A DNA stretch of 24,918 nt from JBEKYD01 sp049509915 (GCA_049509915.1 JBEKZL010000082.1:1-24918), one strand, 5' to 3'; numbered from the stretch's first letter, positions 16,452 to 24,089 are shown. Numbers and translations: made by a program. Notes: generated by a model from the letters alone, not told the origin.

Positions 16452-18626
16452 ATGGTTCCACCCAACCAGGAACATTCTGAGCAGGTTCAGCCGAGCCGTC
16501 TGGAACCGAGCCGGGCCCAGACCCGTGCCGCTCGGCCGAACCGGCGAATTCGCGCAGCCATCGTGGGCGCCGGCTACGTCGCCAACCACCATTTGCGCGC
16601 GCTGCGCGGCCTGCCGTTCGTCGACATCGTAGGCATCGCCGACCAGGACGCCGCACGTGCCGCCCAGGCGGCGGTCAACTTCAGTAAGGTGGTTGCCTAC
16701 GGCAACCTTGCCGACATGCTCGCCTCGAAGCCGGACGTGGTTCACGTGCTCACCCCGCCCGCTTCGCATTGCGCCCTTACCGTGGAAGCGCTGGAGATGG
16801 GCTGCCACGTGTTTGTCGAAAAGCCCATGGCCGAAACCGCCGAAGAGTGCGATCGCATGATCGCCGCGGCCCGCGCCAACGGCCGCATCCTTTCGGTCAA
16901 CCATTCGGCCCGTTTCGACCCGGTCGTGCTGCGCGCCGCAGAATGGGTGAAACGGGGACTGGTGGGCGACGTCGTCGCGGTCCACTTTCTTCGCAGCTCG
17001 GATTACCCGCCGTACGCGGGCGGTCCGCTGCCGGCCCCCTACCGCCAGGGATCCTACCCGTTCCGCGACCTCGGCGTACATGGCTTCTACCTAATGGAAC
17101 TGTTTCTCGGCCCGCTCGAGGAGATGCGAGTCACATACGGCGAAAGCGGCCGCGATCCGCTGCTGACTTTCGACGAATGGCGCGCCGAAGTGCGGGGGAG
17201 TACGGGCAGCGGTTACATGTTCCTCTCCTGGAATTCCCGGCCTATCCAAAATGAACTGCTGATTCACGGCACGCGCGGCGTGATGCACCTCGATTGCTTC
17301 CTGCAAACCTGTCGCCTCAGCCGCACTCTACCCGGCCCGAAACAGATCGGCATGGTAATCGAGGGCACCCGCAACGCCCTGCTGCAATCCTTCGCCGTTC
17401 CGTGGAACATGCTGCGCTTCGCCAGCGGGCGGCTCAAGCCATCGCCTGGCATCTATCGCGGGGTGCAGGACTTCTATCGCGCGCTGGCGGCGCGCCTGGA
17501 ACCTCCGGTATCGATGGAAGAAGGCCGCCGCGCCATCGCCTGGGTGGCGCGTTCCAGCCGGGAGGCGGACGCGGAAAAAGCGGAGCGCATTGCCACCGCG
17601 GCTGCCCAGCAGCTTCCTCCCGCCCGCATTCTGGTGACCGGCGGCGGCGGGTTTCTAGGGCGCGCGCTGGTGGAGCGGCTTCGCCAGAACCCGGAGCCGT
17701 TGCGCCTGCTGCTCCGCCGTCCCCCACCCGCGGGCAGCGCCGCCGATCCGGCTGCCCCCGGCGCGCCGCTTTCGATCGTTTATGGCAGCCTCGGCCAGCC
17801 CGACGTCGTCGACCGCGCCGTGGCCGGCGTCGATCTGGTCTTTCATCTTGGCGCCGCCATGAAGGGCCCCAAAGAGGAATTCCAGCAGGGAACCGTTTGG
17901 GGAACTCGCAATATTGTCGAAGCCTGCCTGCGCCACCAGGTCAGCCGCCTAGTCTACGTCAGTTCCATGGGCGTTCTCGATCACGCCGGCCACGCCGCCG
18001 GCGACCCCGTTACCGAAACCTCGCCGCTGGAACCCTTTCCAGACCGGCGCGGCGCTTACACTCAAACCAAGCTCGAAGCCGAGCAAATTGTCCTTGATGC
18101 GGCCGCTCGCCGGAGGCTTCCCGCCGTCGTCATCCGCCCCGGCCAGATCTTCGGCCCCGGCGCGGAGGACGTCACTCCCAACGGCGTCATCGGCATCGCC
18201 GGCCGGTGGATCGTAGCCGGCAATGGACACCGGAATCTGCCCCTGGTCTATCGCGACGACGTGGTCGACGGCTTGCTCCAGGCCGCCGAAAGCGAGGCCG
18301 CGCTTGGCCGCATCGTGAACCTGGTGGACCCCGCGCCGATCGATCAAAACCAGTATCTGGCGGCCTGCGGGCGCAAGAAAGTGATGCGCATGCCGGTGTG
18401 GTTGCTCCTCGGGCTGGCCTCCCTGGTCGAGCTGCTCGGCAAAATCCTCAAACGCGGCGTGCCGCTTTCCCGCTACCGCGTCCGCTCCCTGCAGCCGCTC
18501 CACCCCTTCGATCTCACCGCCGCGGCTACGCTGCTCAATTGGCGGCCGCGCGTAGGCGCGTCCGAAGGACTGAAGCGGACGTTTCCGGCCCAGGCGGCCT
18601 CCACCGACGACGGCGCGCTATCTTAA
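16452..18626 (+). CDS. Two-domain fusion: Gfo/Idh/MocA oxidoreductase + SDR epimerase/dehydratase
   Basis: A 724-aa protein with two complete NAD(P)-binding enzymes. A polar 30-residue leader precedes the first domain. That domain (about 33-385) has the Rossmann turn VGAGYVANHH (38-47), the family EKP motif at 123-125 (FVEKPMAET), the catalytic-site DLGVHGFY (D207, H210) and the usual C-terminal sheet. The second domain (about 391-712) begins ARILVTGGGGFLG (391-403) and has VYVSSMGV, the Y-x3-K pair YTQTK at 536-540 and RPGQIFGPG, typical of extended SDR or 3-beta-HSD-like sugar epimerases. Both halves keep their catalytic residues. The two activities probably act in sequence on one nucleotide sugar or sugar acid. 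Start: ATG 16452 with GGAG at 16440. It adjoins the polysaccharide genes. I infer a role in making an unusual sugar precursor. A hydrophobic stretch at 648-660 may promote membrane contact. Confidence 0.92.
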   Translation: MVPPNQEHSEQVQPSRLEPSRAQTRAARPNRRIRAAIVGAGYVANHHLRALRGLPFVDIVGIADQDAARAAQAAVNFSKVVAYGNLADMLASKPDVVHVLTPPASHCALTVEALEMGCHVFVEKPMAETAEECDRMIAAARANGRILSVNHSARFDPVVLRAAEWVKRGLVGDVVAVHFLRSSDYPPYAGGPLPAPYRQGSYPFRDLGVHGFYLMELFLGPLEEMRVTYGESGRDPLLTFDEWRAEVRGSTGSGYMFLSWNSRPIQNELLIHGTRGVMHLDCFLQTCRLSRTLPGPKQIGMVIEGTRNALLQSFAVPWNMLRFASGRLKPSPGIYRGVQDFYRALAARLEPPVSMEEGRRAIAWVARSSREADAEKAERIATAAAQQLPPARILVTGGGGFLGRALVERLRQNPEPLRLLLRRPPPAGSAADPAAPGAPLSIVYGSLGQPDVVDRAVAGVDLVFHLGAAMKGPKEEFQQGTVWGTRNIVEACLRHQVSRLVYVSSMGVLDHAGHAAGDPVTETSPLEPFPDRRGAYTQTKLEAEQIVLDAAARRRLPAVVIRPGQIFGPGAEDVTPNGVIGIAGRWIVAGNGHRNLPLVYRDDVVDGLLQAAESEAALGRIVNLVDPAPIDQNQYLAACGRKKVMRMPVWLLLGLASLVELLGKILKRGVPLSRYRVRSLQPLHPFDLTAAATLLNWRPRVGASEGLKRTFPAQAASTDDGALS

Positions 18627-18687
18627 GCTGCATCCGCCCCATATGCGTTTGAGCGGGACCGCCAGATGTCAGAGCCGGTGGGCCCTC

Positions 18688-19722
18688 CTACAGCCTCTCC
18701 GCCGCAAATCGGCACATCGCCAGCCCGTCCATCCAGTTAAAAGGGAACCGCCCCGTGGTGTAATGCCCGCAAGGTAAGGTAAAGACCTTGTGCGGCAGGG
18801 CCATCTCCCGGTACGAACGCAGCACCTGCTTTGAGTACACCGGCAGGAAGCTCGAATCGTGGCGCGCCCACACCAGCAGGCTGTGGATGTGCCGGTCGCG
18901 CATGCGCTCCAGGTATACGGCAGGGCTGATGGCCGACCAGTAGCGCCGCAGGTCGTCCTGCGTCACCGTTTCTCCGAATCCTTTGCGCACGTGTTGCGTG
19001 GAAAGGCCGGTCCAGACCACGTCCGAAGTATACAGGGACACGTGATTGAAGATTCCGGTGCGCACGCGGGTATCGTGGGCGGTGGCGATGAACGCCACGC
19101 ACGAACCCAGGCTCGTTCCCAGAATCCCAAGCCGCGCGTAGCCCTGCAGCTCCAGCCAGTCCAGGCAGGCGCGCACATCGATAATCGACTGGCGAAAGGC
19201 GTGAACGGTGCGGCCGATATTGCTCGACATGTGGTAATCGGCGCGCTCCAGCTCTTTCGGCATGCGTTCGGCATGGTACGCCATTGTCATGCGTAAAGCG
19301 CTGATTCCGAAACGGTTGAGCAGTTTGCACAGGCCCAGGTGGCCATTCGCGTCGGCGTTCCATTGGGGCAGCACCACCAGCGCCCGGCCGCGGTCCTCGG
19401 GCGCCCGAAACCAGCGCGCCCGGACGACATTATTTATCGGGTACAACGATTGGACCGGGCTGGTAAAGGTGAGCTCGCCGTCACGGAGGCCAAAATCCGT
19501 CGGCGTCCGGAAGCTGTAGAAGCGGTCACTATCGGCTCGGGCTTGAGCGTCAAATGCATCCAGGGCAGAGGGCGGGTCGTCGGGCTCGGCGTCAATGGCT
19601 GGAAACCCAATTGCATTCAGCCAATCCGTGCCCCATTCAAAAGGGCGGACAACCCGGTTCGTATCGCGGGTGGCGAGCTTACGCTCCCAGCGGTCGATCC
19701 ATCGAGCGTAGAGTCCCGTCAT
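18688..19722 (-). CDS. Alpha/beta hydrolase (ABHD18/DUF2048-like)
   Basis: A 344-aa serine hydrolase with a visible catalytic triad: nucleophile Ser204 in LGTSLGSC, Asp289 in WARHDSSFLP and His320 in LPCGHYTTG. The strand-turn ALVVLPQWNADANGHLGLC (about 114-132) places the oxyanion-hole region before the nucleophile. No signal peptide or membrane segment was seen, so it is probably cytoplasmic. The pattern, including NHVSLYTSDVVWTG after the nucleophile, resembles the uncharacterised ABHD18/DUF2048 group. The substrate is unknown. The ATG at 19722 has no clear Shine-Dalgarno sequence, and a TACACT hexamer lies 15 bases upstream. A strong same-strand terminator ends just before this hexamer. 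The gene is convergent with the fusion gene, so it is probably its own transcription unit. Confidence 0.85.
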   Translation of the reverse strand: MTGLYARWIDRWERKLATRDTNRVVRPFEWGTDWLNAIGFPAIDAEPDDPPSALDAFDAQARADSDRFYSFRTPTDFGLRDGELTFTSPVQSLYPINNVVRARWFRAPEDRGRALVVLPQWNADANGHLGLCKLLNRFGISALRMTMAYHAERMPKELERADYHMSSNIGRTVHAFRQSIIDVRACLDWLELQGYARLGILGTSLGSCVAFIATAHDTRVRTGIFNHVSLYTSDVVWTGLSTQHVRKGFGETVTQDDLRRYWSAISPAVYLERMRDRHIHSLLVWARHDSSFLPVYSKQVLRSYREMALPHKVFTLPCGHYTTGRFPFNWMDGLAMCRFAAERL

Positions 19723-19737
19723 GGTTTGGAGAATTCG

Positions 19738-19743
19738 AGTGTA
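19738..19743 (-). promoter_or_regulatory. Candidate -10 box of the alpha/beta hydrolase gene
   Basis: TACACT on the minus strand ends 15 bases before the ATG at 19722. It follows directly after the U-tract of the terminator at 19745-19786. No -35 hexamer is recognisable. Confidence 0.3.
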
Positions 19744-19744
19744 A

Positions 19745-19786
19745 CAAAAGAAAAAGCCCCGCGGCCGTCACAACCGGCGCGAGGCT
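19745..19786 (-). terminator. Rho-independent terminator reading leftwards
   Basis: On the minus strand AGCCTCGCG pairs with CGCGGGGCT (nine contiguous pairs including one G-U). The loop side is GC-rich, and TTTTTCTTTT follows immediately. This is the classic form of an intrinsic terminator. It sits upstream of the hydrolase gene and downstream of no recognised minus-strand gene, so it may end an unannotated RNA or act as a leader attenuator. Confidence 0.65.
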
Positions 19787-20058
19787 CAAAGCCTACAAAA
19801 TCATAAGGAGGCAACTCAACCAAAGCGGAAAACTCGCAAATAACCCCTACCGGCACAAGAGCACGTTGCCTGCCAGTACGATTCACCTAATCGGTATGAG
19901 GGGCCTGTCCCCATAAACGATTGATTCTTCGTTCCACGCGGCCTGGACCGGGAGCCTGCCCCTATTTCCGCGGAGCGATAGATTCCCGAAATCCGAATTA
20001 CCTGCTCCGGGTTTCCACAGAACGCCGCCGGCCGAACGCTTTCAGAAATCGGACGCGC

Positions 20059-20064
20059 TACAAT
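20059..20064 (+). promoter_or_regulatory. Candidate -10 box of the MFS transporter gene
   Basis: TACAAT lies seven bases before the GTG start at 20072. Transcription would therefore begin at or next to the start codon, giving a leaderless mRNA. No good -35 match was found. Confidence 0.4.
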
Positions 20065-20071
20065 CGAACCT

Positions 20072-21274
20072 GTGAGTTTGGCGCGCGCCAACCCGGCTCC
20101 CGAAGCATTAACCGGGCGCTCCGACTGTGGACTGGCCTTAGCCGGCTTTCTGCTCTCGGGCTTTCTGATGGCGCTGCTCGGAGCCATCCTTCCCGCCTGG
20201 GGCTACCACCGCGACCCTCCCGATTTCGTCGCGGTCGGCAACGATTTTCTGATCCTGGCGCTGGGAGTCGTAGCGCCCGTGGCTTGGGCGCGTAAGTTCA
20301 TTGCCGCCCGCGGTTTGCCGACGGTGTTGTGTGTTTCGAGCGCGGGCGCCTCCGTCGCGCTGCTGTACCTGTCCCTGGTTCCACCTCCTTTTTCGAACTG
20401 GCTGCGCGGGGCGGGTTTATTGGTGTTGGGCGCGGCGGCCGGATCGCTTAGCCTGGGATTGTTCCGCGCCATCTCCCCGGCCTATCAACGGGACCCGGCC
20501 GGCACGGCGGTGCGCGGCGGCATCTGGTACGGTTTGGGCTGCCTCACCGCGACTCTATTGGTGGCAGGCACCTCTTATGCGTACTCAGTGCGTACGATTC
20601 TGGTTTTCATGGCGGCTATCCCGGCGGTATTCGCGGTTCTATACGCCCGCTCCACCTTCTCCGCGCAGCCGGAGGGCGTCCAACGCACGCTTCGCCAGGC
20701 CGTCCAGGATTTTCGTAGCCTCGGCGCCATTCTGATGGCGCTACTTTTGTTTTTTCAATTCGGGAGTGAGTGGACAGTGACCGGTTGGATGCCCATTTTC
20801 CTGATCCGGCGGGTTGGCATCAGCCCGGAAGAAGCCCTCCTGCTGCTGGCCTTCTTTTGGCTGTGCCTGCTGGCGGGGCGTTCTATCGTCGTGGCGCTAC
20901 TGCCCAGAGTTCGGCACGGACTGTTGTTGCTGGTGAGCGTGGCTGCCGCCGTGTTCGGCTGCCTGCTCCTCTATGCCGCTCCCAACGGCTTCGGCGCCGG
21001 CTCGGGAGCCTTCTTTCTGGGCGCCGGCTTCGCCAGCATTTATCCGTTGATGGCCGAAACCATCGGACGCCGCTTTCCTTACTATCACCCCGGCTTCTTC
21101 AACGGCATTTTTTCGCTGGCGCAGTTGGGCGGGTTGCTGGCGCCCGCTTCGCTCGGCTATTTCGCCTATTTCGGCGGCGTCGGGGTGGTCATCGGCATCC
21201 CGCTCCTGGGAACTTTTGTGGTCGCGGCGCTGCTGGCGCTGATTTGGCTGGAATCGAAAGTAACCGGAAGATGA
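20072..21274 (+). CDS. Major facilitator superfamily transporter
   Basis: A 400-aa integral membrane protein with about 12 hydrophobic segments in two halves. The central cytoplasmic loop is at about residues 190-215 (RSTFSAQPEGVQRTLRQAV). Features of the MFS fold include the small-residue-rich helices GLLVLGAAAGSLSLGLF and FFLGAGFASIYPLMAE, where the second pattern is reminiscent of the helix 10 region of sugar-transporter-like MFS members. No substrate-specific motif is evident, so the cargo is not assigned. The start is GTG at 20072 with no Shine-Dalgarno sequence and a TACAAT hexamer seven bases upstream. The TGA is followed almost at once by a palindromic repeat (21288-21365) that separates it from the carboxypeptidase gene. 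Confidence 0.85.
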   Translation: MSLARANPAPEALTGRSDCGLALAGFLLSGFLMALLGAILPAWGYHRDPPDFVAVGNDFLILALGVVAPVAWARKFIAARGLPTVLCVSSAGASVALLYLSLVPPPFSNWLRGAGLLVLGAAAGSLSLGLFRAISPAYQRDPAGTAVRGGIWYGLGCLTATLLVAGTSYAYSVRTILVFMAAIPAVFAVLYARSTFSAQPEGVQRTLRQAVQDFRSLGAILMALLLFFQFGSEWTVTGWMPIFLIRRVGISPEEALLLLAFFWLCLLAGRSIVVALLPRVRHGLLLLVSVAAAVFGCLLLYAAPNGFGAGSGAFFLGAGFASIYPLMAETIGRRFPYYHPGFFNGIFSLAQLGGLLAPASLGYFAYFGGVGVVIGIPLLGTFVVAALLALIWLESKVTGR

Positions 21275-21287
21275 AAAATCAGATTCC

Positions 21288-21365
21288 AGCCACGGATAAA
21301 CCCAAATGAACACAGATAACAGCTTTAATTTCAATATCTGCGTTTATCTGTGTTCATCTGTGGCT
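21288..21365. repeat. Palindromic intergenic repeat, copy 2, extending into the next gene
   Basis: The right arm (21342-21365, TTTATCTGTGTTCATCTGTGGCT core) is the inverse of the left arm. In the left arm AGCCACGGAT (21288-21297) and ATGAACACAGATAA (21306-21319) are split by an eight-base insertion. The same consensus forms copy 1 at 1247-1304. Most of the element lies inside the 5' end of the carboxypeptidase frame. Confidence 0.8.
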
Positions 21366-22811
21366 CTACTTGTTTACCTTGCACCCGCCCTTTCCGCCGC
21401 CGATCTCTCCAGCCGCATCGATAAGGCGCTGGCGGATTCTCCGGCAGCCTTCTGGGGAATCGAGATTCGCGACCTCAAGACCGGCGAAGTGGTCTACTCC
21501 CAAAACCAGAACAAGTTCTTCGTCCCGGCTTCCAACACCAAGCTCTTCACCGTGGCGCTCGCGCTCGACCGCCTGGGGCCGGACTATACCTTCGATACTC
21601 GCGTGGTGGCGGATGCCGGGCCGGATCGATCCGGCTGCATCGCCGGCGACTTGCGCCTGGTGGGCGGCGGCGACCCCGACCTTTCCGCGCGCACCATTCC
21701 CTATGCCCCCGGCCCGGCGACCGGTAATCCCCTGGCCGCCATCGAAGATCTGGCCGACCAGGCCGTCACGCACGGCGTCCAATGCGTCCGCGGCGCCATT
21801 GTGGGCGACGATGCCCGCTACGTTTGGGAGCCATACGGCGAGAGCTGGTCCATCGGCGATCCGCAATTCGAATATGGGGCGCCGGTTTCGGCCCTGACCG
21901 TCAACGACAACGCATTCGTGCTGCGGGTCAGGCCGGGCCCGCGTGCCGGCGACCCCGCCGAGCTGGAACTCGACCCGCCGCTCGAATACTACACCATCGA
22001 TAATCGCGTGCGCACCGTTCCGCGCGGCAGCCCGCCAGATGTCCACTTCGAGCGCCTCCCCGGCAGTTTTCACGTCGACCTATGGGGCACCCTGCCGGTA
22101 GCTTCCGCCCCCGACGAGCTGGAACTGGGCATTGAGGATCCAGCGCTCTACGCCGCGCTGGCCTTCCGCAAGGCGCTCGAAGAGCGCGGCGTTACCGTGG
22201 ATGGCGAGGCCCGTGCCGAGCATCGATATGCTACCGGCAACGATCCGGCGGCGGTCCCGGCTTCAAACGTGGAACTGGCGCATCGCACCTCGCCGCCCTT
22301 GCTCGACGATCTGAAGATCACCGCCAAGGTCAGCCAGAATCTGCACGCCGAGATGGCGTTGCGCGCGGTCGGCCTGGCGCGCCGCGGCGAGGGCAGCGCC
22401 AAAACCGGTCTGGCGGAGCTCAAAGACTTCCTTACCTTCGCCGGCGTCTCGCCGGACGGGTATTCGTTCGTGGATGGATCCGGCCTGGCGCGCTCGAACC
22501 TGGTGACACCGGCCACCGTGGTCGAGTTGCTGCGCTATATGTATGCTTCGCCGGTGCGCGACGCCTGGCTCGACCTGCTGCCCTCGTCCGGCGAAGACGG
22601 TACGCTGACTTCCCGCTTCAAGGATGGCCCCGCCAAAGGCCGGATTCACGCCAAGACCGGCTCGCTTTCCCACGTCAATGCGCTCTCCGGATATGCGCAA
22701 CGGCAGTCCGGCGATTGGCTGGTCCTTTCCATCATGGTCAACAACGCCAGCGCGCCCGCCTCGCAGGTACGTAGCATTATGGACCGCATCTGTAATCTAA
22801 TAGTGGAATAG
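21306..22811 (+). CDS. dacB: D-alanyl-D-alanine carboxypeptidase/endopeptidase (PBP4 type)
   Basis: Periplasmic class C penicillin-binding protein of 501 aa that trims or cleaves peptidoglycan stem peptides. All three active-site motifs are present: S76-x-x-K79 in VPASNTKLF, S343-Q-N345 in KVSQNLHAEM, and K450-T-G452 in HAKTGSLSHV. The family insert domain lies between the first two. The leader is hydrophobic (about residues 11-30) and a cleavage site after ALSA is plausible, so it is exported. The ATG at 21306 lies inside the palindromic repeat, which encodes about the first 20 residues. A GTG at 21360 would give a shorter, uncharged leader. Neither start has a clear Shine-Dalgarno sequence. 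Only four bases separate it from the FmdB gene, so they are probably co-transcribed. Confidence 0.93.
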   Translation: MNTDNSFNFNICVYLCSSVALLVYLAPALSAADLSSRIDKALADSPAAFWGIEIRDLKTGEVVYSQNQNKFFVPASNTKLFTVALALDRLGPDYTFDTRVVADAGPDRSGCIAGDLRLVGGGDPDLSARTIPYAPGPATGNPLAAIEDLADQAVTHGVQCVRGAIVGDDARYVWEPYGESWSIGDPQFEYGAPVSALTVNDNAFVLRVRPGPRAGDPAELELDPPLEYYTIDNRVRTVPRGSPPDVHFERLPGSFHVDLWGTLPVASAPDELELGIEDPALYAALAFRKALEERGVTVDGEARAEHRYATGNDPAAVPASNVELAHRTSPPLLDDLKITAKVSQNLHAEMALRAVGLARRGEGSAKTGLAELKDFLTFAGVSPDGYSFVDGSGLARSNLVTPATVVELLRYMYASPVRDAWLDLLPSSGEDGTLTSRFKDGPAKGRIHAKTGSLSHVNALSGYAQRQSGDWLVLSIMVNNASAPASQVRSIMDRICNLIVE

Positions 22812-22815
22812 AGCC

Positions 22816-23049
22816 ATGCCGATATACGAATACCTTTGCCAGGATTGCGGAACGAAATTCGAGAAACTGGTGCGCCGCCAGGCGGAAACGCCGGAGCTCG
22901 AATGCCCGAAGTGCGGCGAAAAGCGCCTCAAGCAGGAATTGTCCACCTTTGCCGCCCATGCCGGCGGCGCCAAGAGCCAGGACGCTCCCATGTGCCCGAG
23001 CGGTGGCCCGTGCAGCAATCCCGGCATGTGCGGCATGAACTTCAACTGA
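22816..23049 (+). CDS. FmdB-family zinc ribbon protein
   Basis: A small 77-aa protein starting MPIYEYLCQDCGTKFE, the hallmark of the FmdB/CxxC_CxxC_SSSS family. Two Cys pairs (C8/C11 and C30/C33, in CPKCGE) form one zinc ribbon. The tail has additional cysteines (MCPSGGPCSNPGMCG). Members are proposed regulators, originally linked to formamidase/amidase operons, but their exact function is unknown. The gene follows dacB by four bases. Its stop codon is two bases from the stop of the convergent ArsC-like gene. Confidence 0.92.
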   Translation: MPIYEYLCQDCGTKFEKLVRRQAETPELECPKCGEKRLKQELSTFAAHAGGAKSQDAPMCPSGGPCSNPGMCGMNFN

Positions 23050-23051
23050 AG

Positions 23052-23411
23052 CTATCCGGCGGCCGCCGCCAGCATGGCTTTCCACGACGCCACGTCGTGC
23101 CCGACGCTGACCAGCTTGCCGCCGCGCACCAGCGGGAGCCGCAGCAATTCGGGATCCCGTTCGATCCGTCCCATCAGTTCGAGTTCGGTGAGTTTGAAAT
23201 ACTTGAGCCCGCTTTCGATGTAGGCGTTTCCTTCGGCGTCGACCAATCCGGGCCAACCGAAACGCTCCACGAATCGCTTGATCTCCCCGGCGGCGATCGC
23301 TTTCTTTTTGAGATCGACCATTTGGACCGGCGCCCGCCGCTCTTTGAAGAAGCGCTCCGCCGCGCGCGTCGCCTGCGAGTTCTTCACCCCGAAGATCTGG
23401 ATATTCGCCAT
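23052..23411 (-). CDS. ArsC/Spx-family thioredoxin-fold protein lacking the usual active-site cysteine
   Basis: A 119-aa protein of the arsenate reductase/YffB/Spx fold. It begins with strand IQIFGVKNS, then a helix TRAAERFFKERR, then PVQMVDLKKKAI, and ends with LLRLPLVRGGKLVSVGHD, which corresponds to the conserved cis-Pro region (R-x-P). In YffB-type homologues the first loop reads KNC. Here it is KNS at residues 10-12, so the redox/nucleophilic Cys is replaced by Ser. Arsenate reduction by the usual mechanism is therefore unlikely. A structural, regulatory or alternative role is possible. It lies nine bases after the spermidine-synthase-like gene and is probably co-transcribed with it. Confidence 0.82.
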   Translation of the reverse strand: MANIQIFGVKNSQATRAAERFFKERRAPVQMVDLKKKAIAAGEIKRFVERFGWPGLVDAEGNAYIESGLKYFKLTELELMGRIERDPELLRLPLVRGGKLVSVGHDVASWKAMLAAAAG

Positions 23412-23420
23412 AGGCCCGGC

Positions 23421-24089
23421 CTACTTCATTCGCCCCAAAAACAGGGTGTGCCGGCTTCCGCCGTTCGCGTGGGCCCGGCACGTCTGCACTGCCACCGTGA
23501 ACCCGGCGGTGCCGAGGAGCCTTTCGAAAGCCGGATCGGGCGCCACGGACCAAAAGGCCACCGAGCCTCCCGGCCGTAAAGCGATGCGGGCCGATTGCAA
23601 TCCCGCCTGCTGGTAAAGCCGCCGGTTGATGTCGGTGCTCAATGCGCCTGGCCCGTTATCCACATCGAGGATGATGCTGTCGAAACCGCCCCGCGCCTCC
23701 TCGATCACTCCTCTAACGTCCCGGTGCAAAATCGTGACTCTGGGATCATCTATGCCAACGGCCGGAAGCTTGTACTCGGGATTTCGATTCCAGGCGATCA
23801 CCGCCGCCACAATCTCGGCAACCACCACGGTCGCATCGGGGCCGACCGCCGTCAGACACGCCTTGAGAGTGAACCCGAAGCCCAGCCCGCCGATCAGGAC
23901 TCGCGCGCCCCGTTTGCCCTTCAAATGCGCGCACCCAAGCTCCGCGAGTTTCTCCTCCGAGCCGTGCTGGCGCGTCGACATGAGCGTATAGCCATCCACC
24001 CGAATGGTGTATTCCCCGTCGTGCTCATGCAGCGAGATCGTCTTGCCGTCGGCCGCGACCGCTTTATCGACCGTTACCCATTTCTTCAA
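23421..24089 (-). CDS. Spermidine synthase-like SAM-binding protein
   Basis: A 222-aa Rossmann-fold protein. The N-terminal beta region (MKKWVTVDKAVAADGKTISL) resembles the small domain of polyamine aminopropyltransferases. The SAM-type site is RVLIGGLGFGFTLKA (64-78), with acidic AEIVA (91-95), a HRDVRGVI turn and FDSIILDVDNGPGA (136-149). The D-x-DNGP sequence is like the spermidine synthase gate region. It is shorter than genuine SpeE, and the putrescine-binding residues are not evident, so a methyltransferase-like role is as likely. I chose TTG 24087-24089, preceded by AAAGG seven bases away. A TTG at 24111-24113 would add eight residues and lacks any ribosome site. It is followed at nine bases by the ArsC-like gene. 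Confidence 0.82.
   Translation of the reverse strand: MKKWVTVDKAVAADGKTISLHEHDGEYTIRVDGYTLMSTRQHGSEEKLAELGCAHLKGKRGARVLIGGLGFGFTLKACLTAVGPDATVVVAEIVAAVIAWNRNPEYKLPAVGIDDPRVTILHRDVRGVIEEARGGFDSIILDVDNGPGALSTDINRRLYQQAGLQSARIALRPGGSVAFWSVAPDPAFERLLGTAGFTVAVQTCRAHANGGSRHTLFLGRMK

Larger units (their letters stand above)
19723..20071. other. 349-base divergent spacer with structured, unexplained content
   Basis: The spacer contains the leftward terminator and the candidate hydrolase -10 box. It also has a perfect plus-strand AAGGAGG at 19805-19811 that is not followed by a start codon. A 55-codon minus-strand frame (19886-19719, GTG start) has its TGA overlapping the hydrolase ATG, but its T-rich third positions are unlike neighbouring genes. 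Related short motifs GGGGACAGGCCCC (19901-19913 on the minus strand) and GGGGCAGGCTCC (about 19951-19962) look like a partial repeat. I do not recognise a known riboswitch or RNA family. Confidence 0.45.

Noticed and set aside
16248..17081. Upstream extension of the methyltransferase frame to 600 codons
   Set aside because: It is antisense to the oxidoreductase domain of the fusion gene. The methyltransferase is complete from the GTG at 16247.
19719..19886. A 55-codon minus-strand frame overlapping the hydrolase ATG as ATGA
   Set aside because: Its T-rich third positions differ from all neighbouring genes, and it contains the terminator stem and the candidate -10 box, so it was not called as a gene.
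20057..20071. GGTTCGATT on the minus strand, like a tRNA T-loop or tmRNA end
   Set aside because: No acceptor stem, anticodon arm or CCA could be found around it, so it is a chance match.
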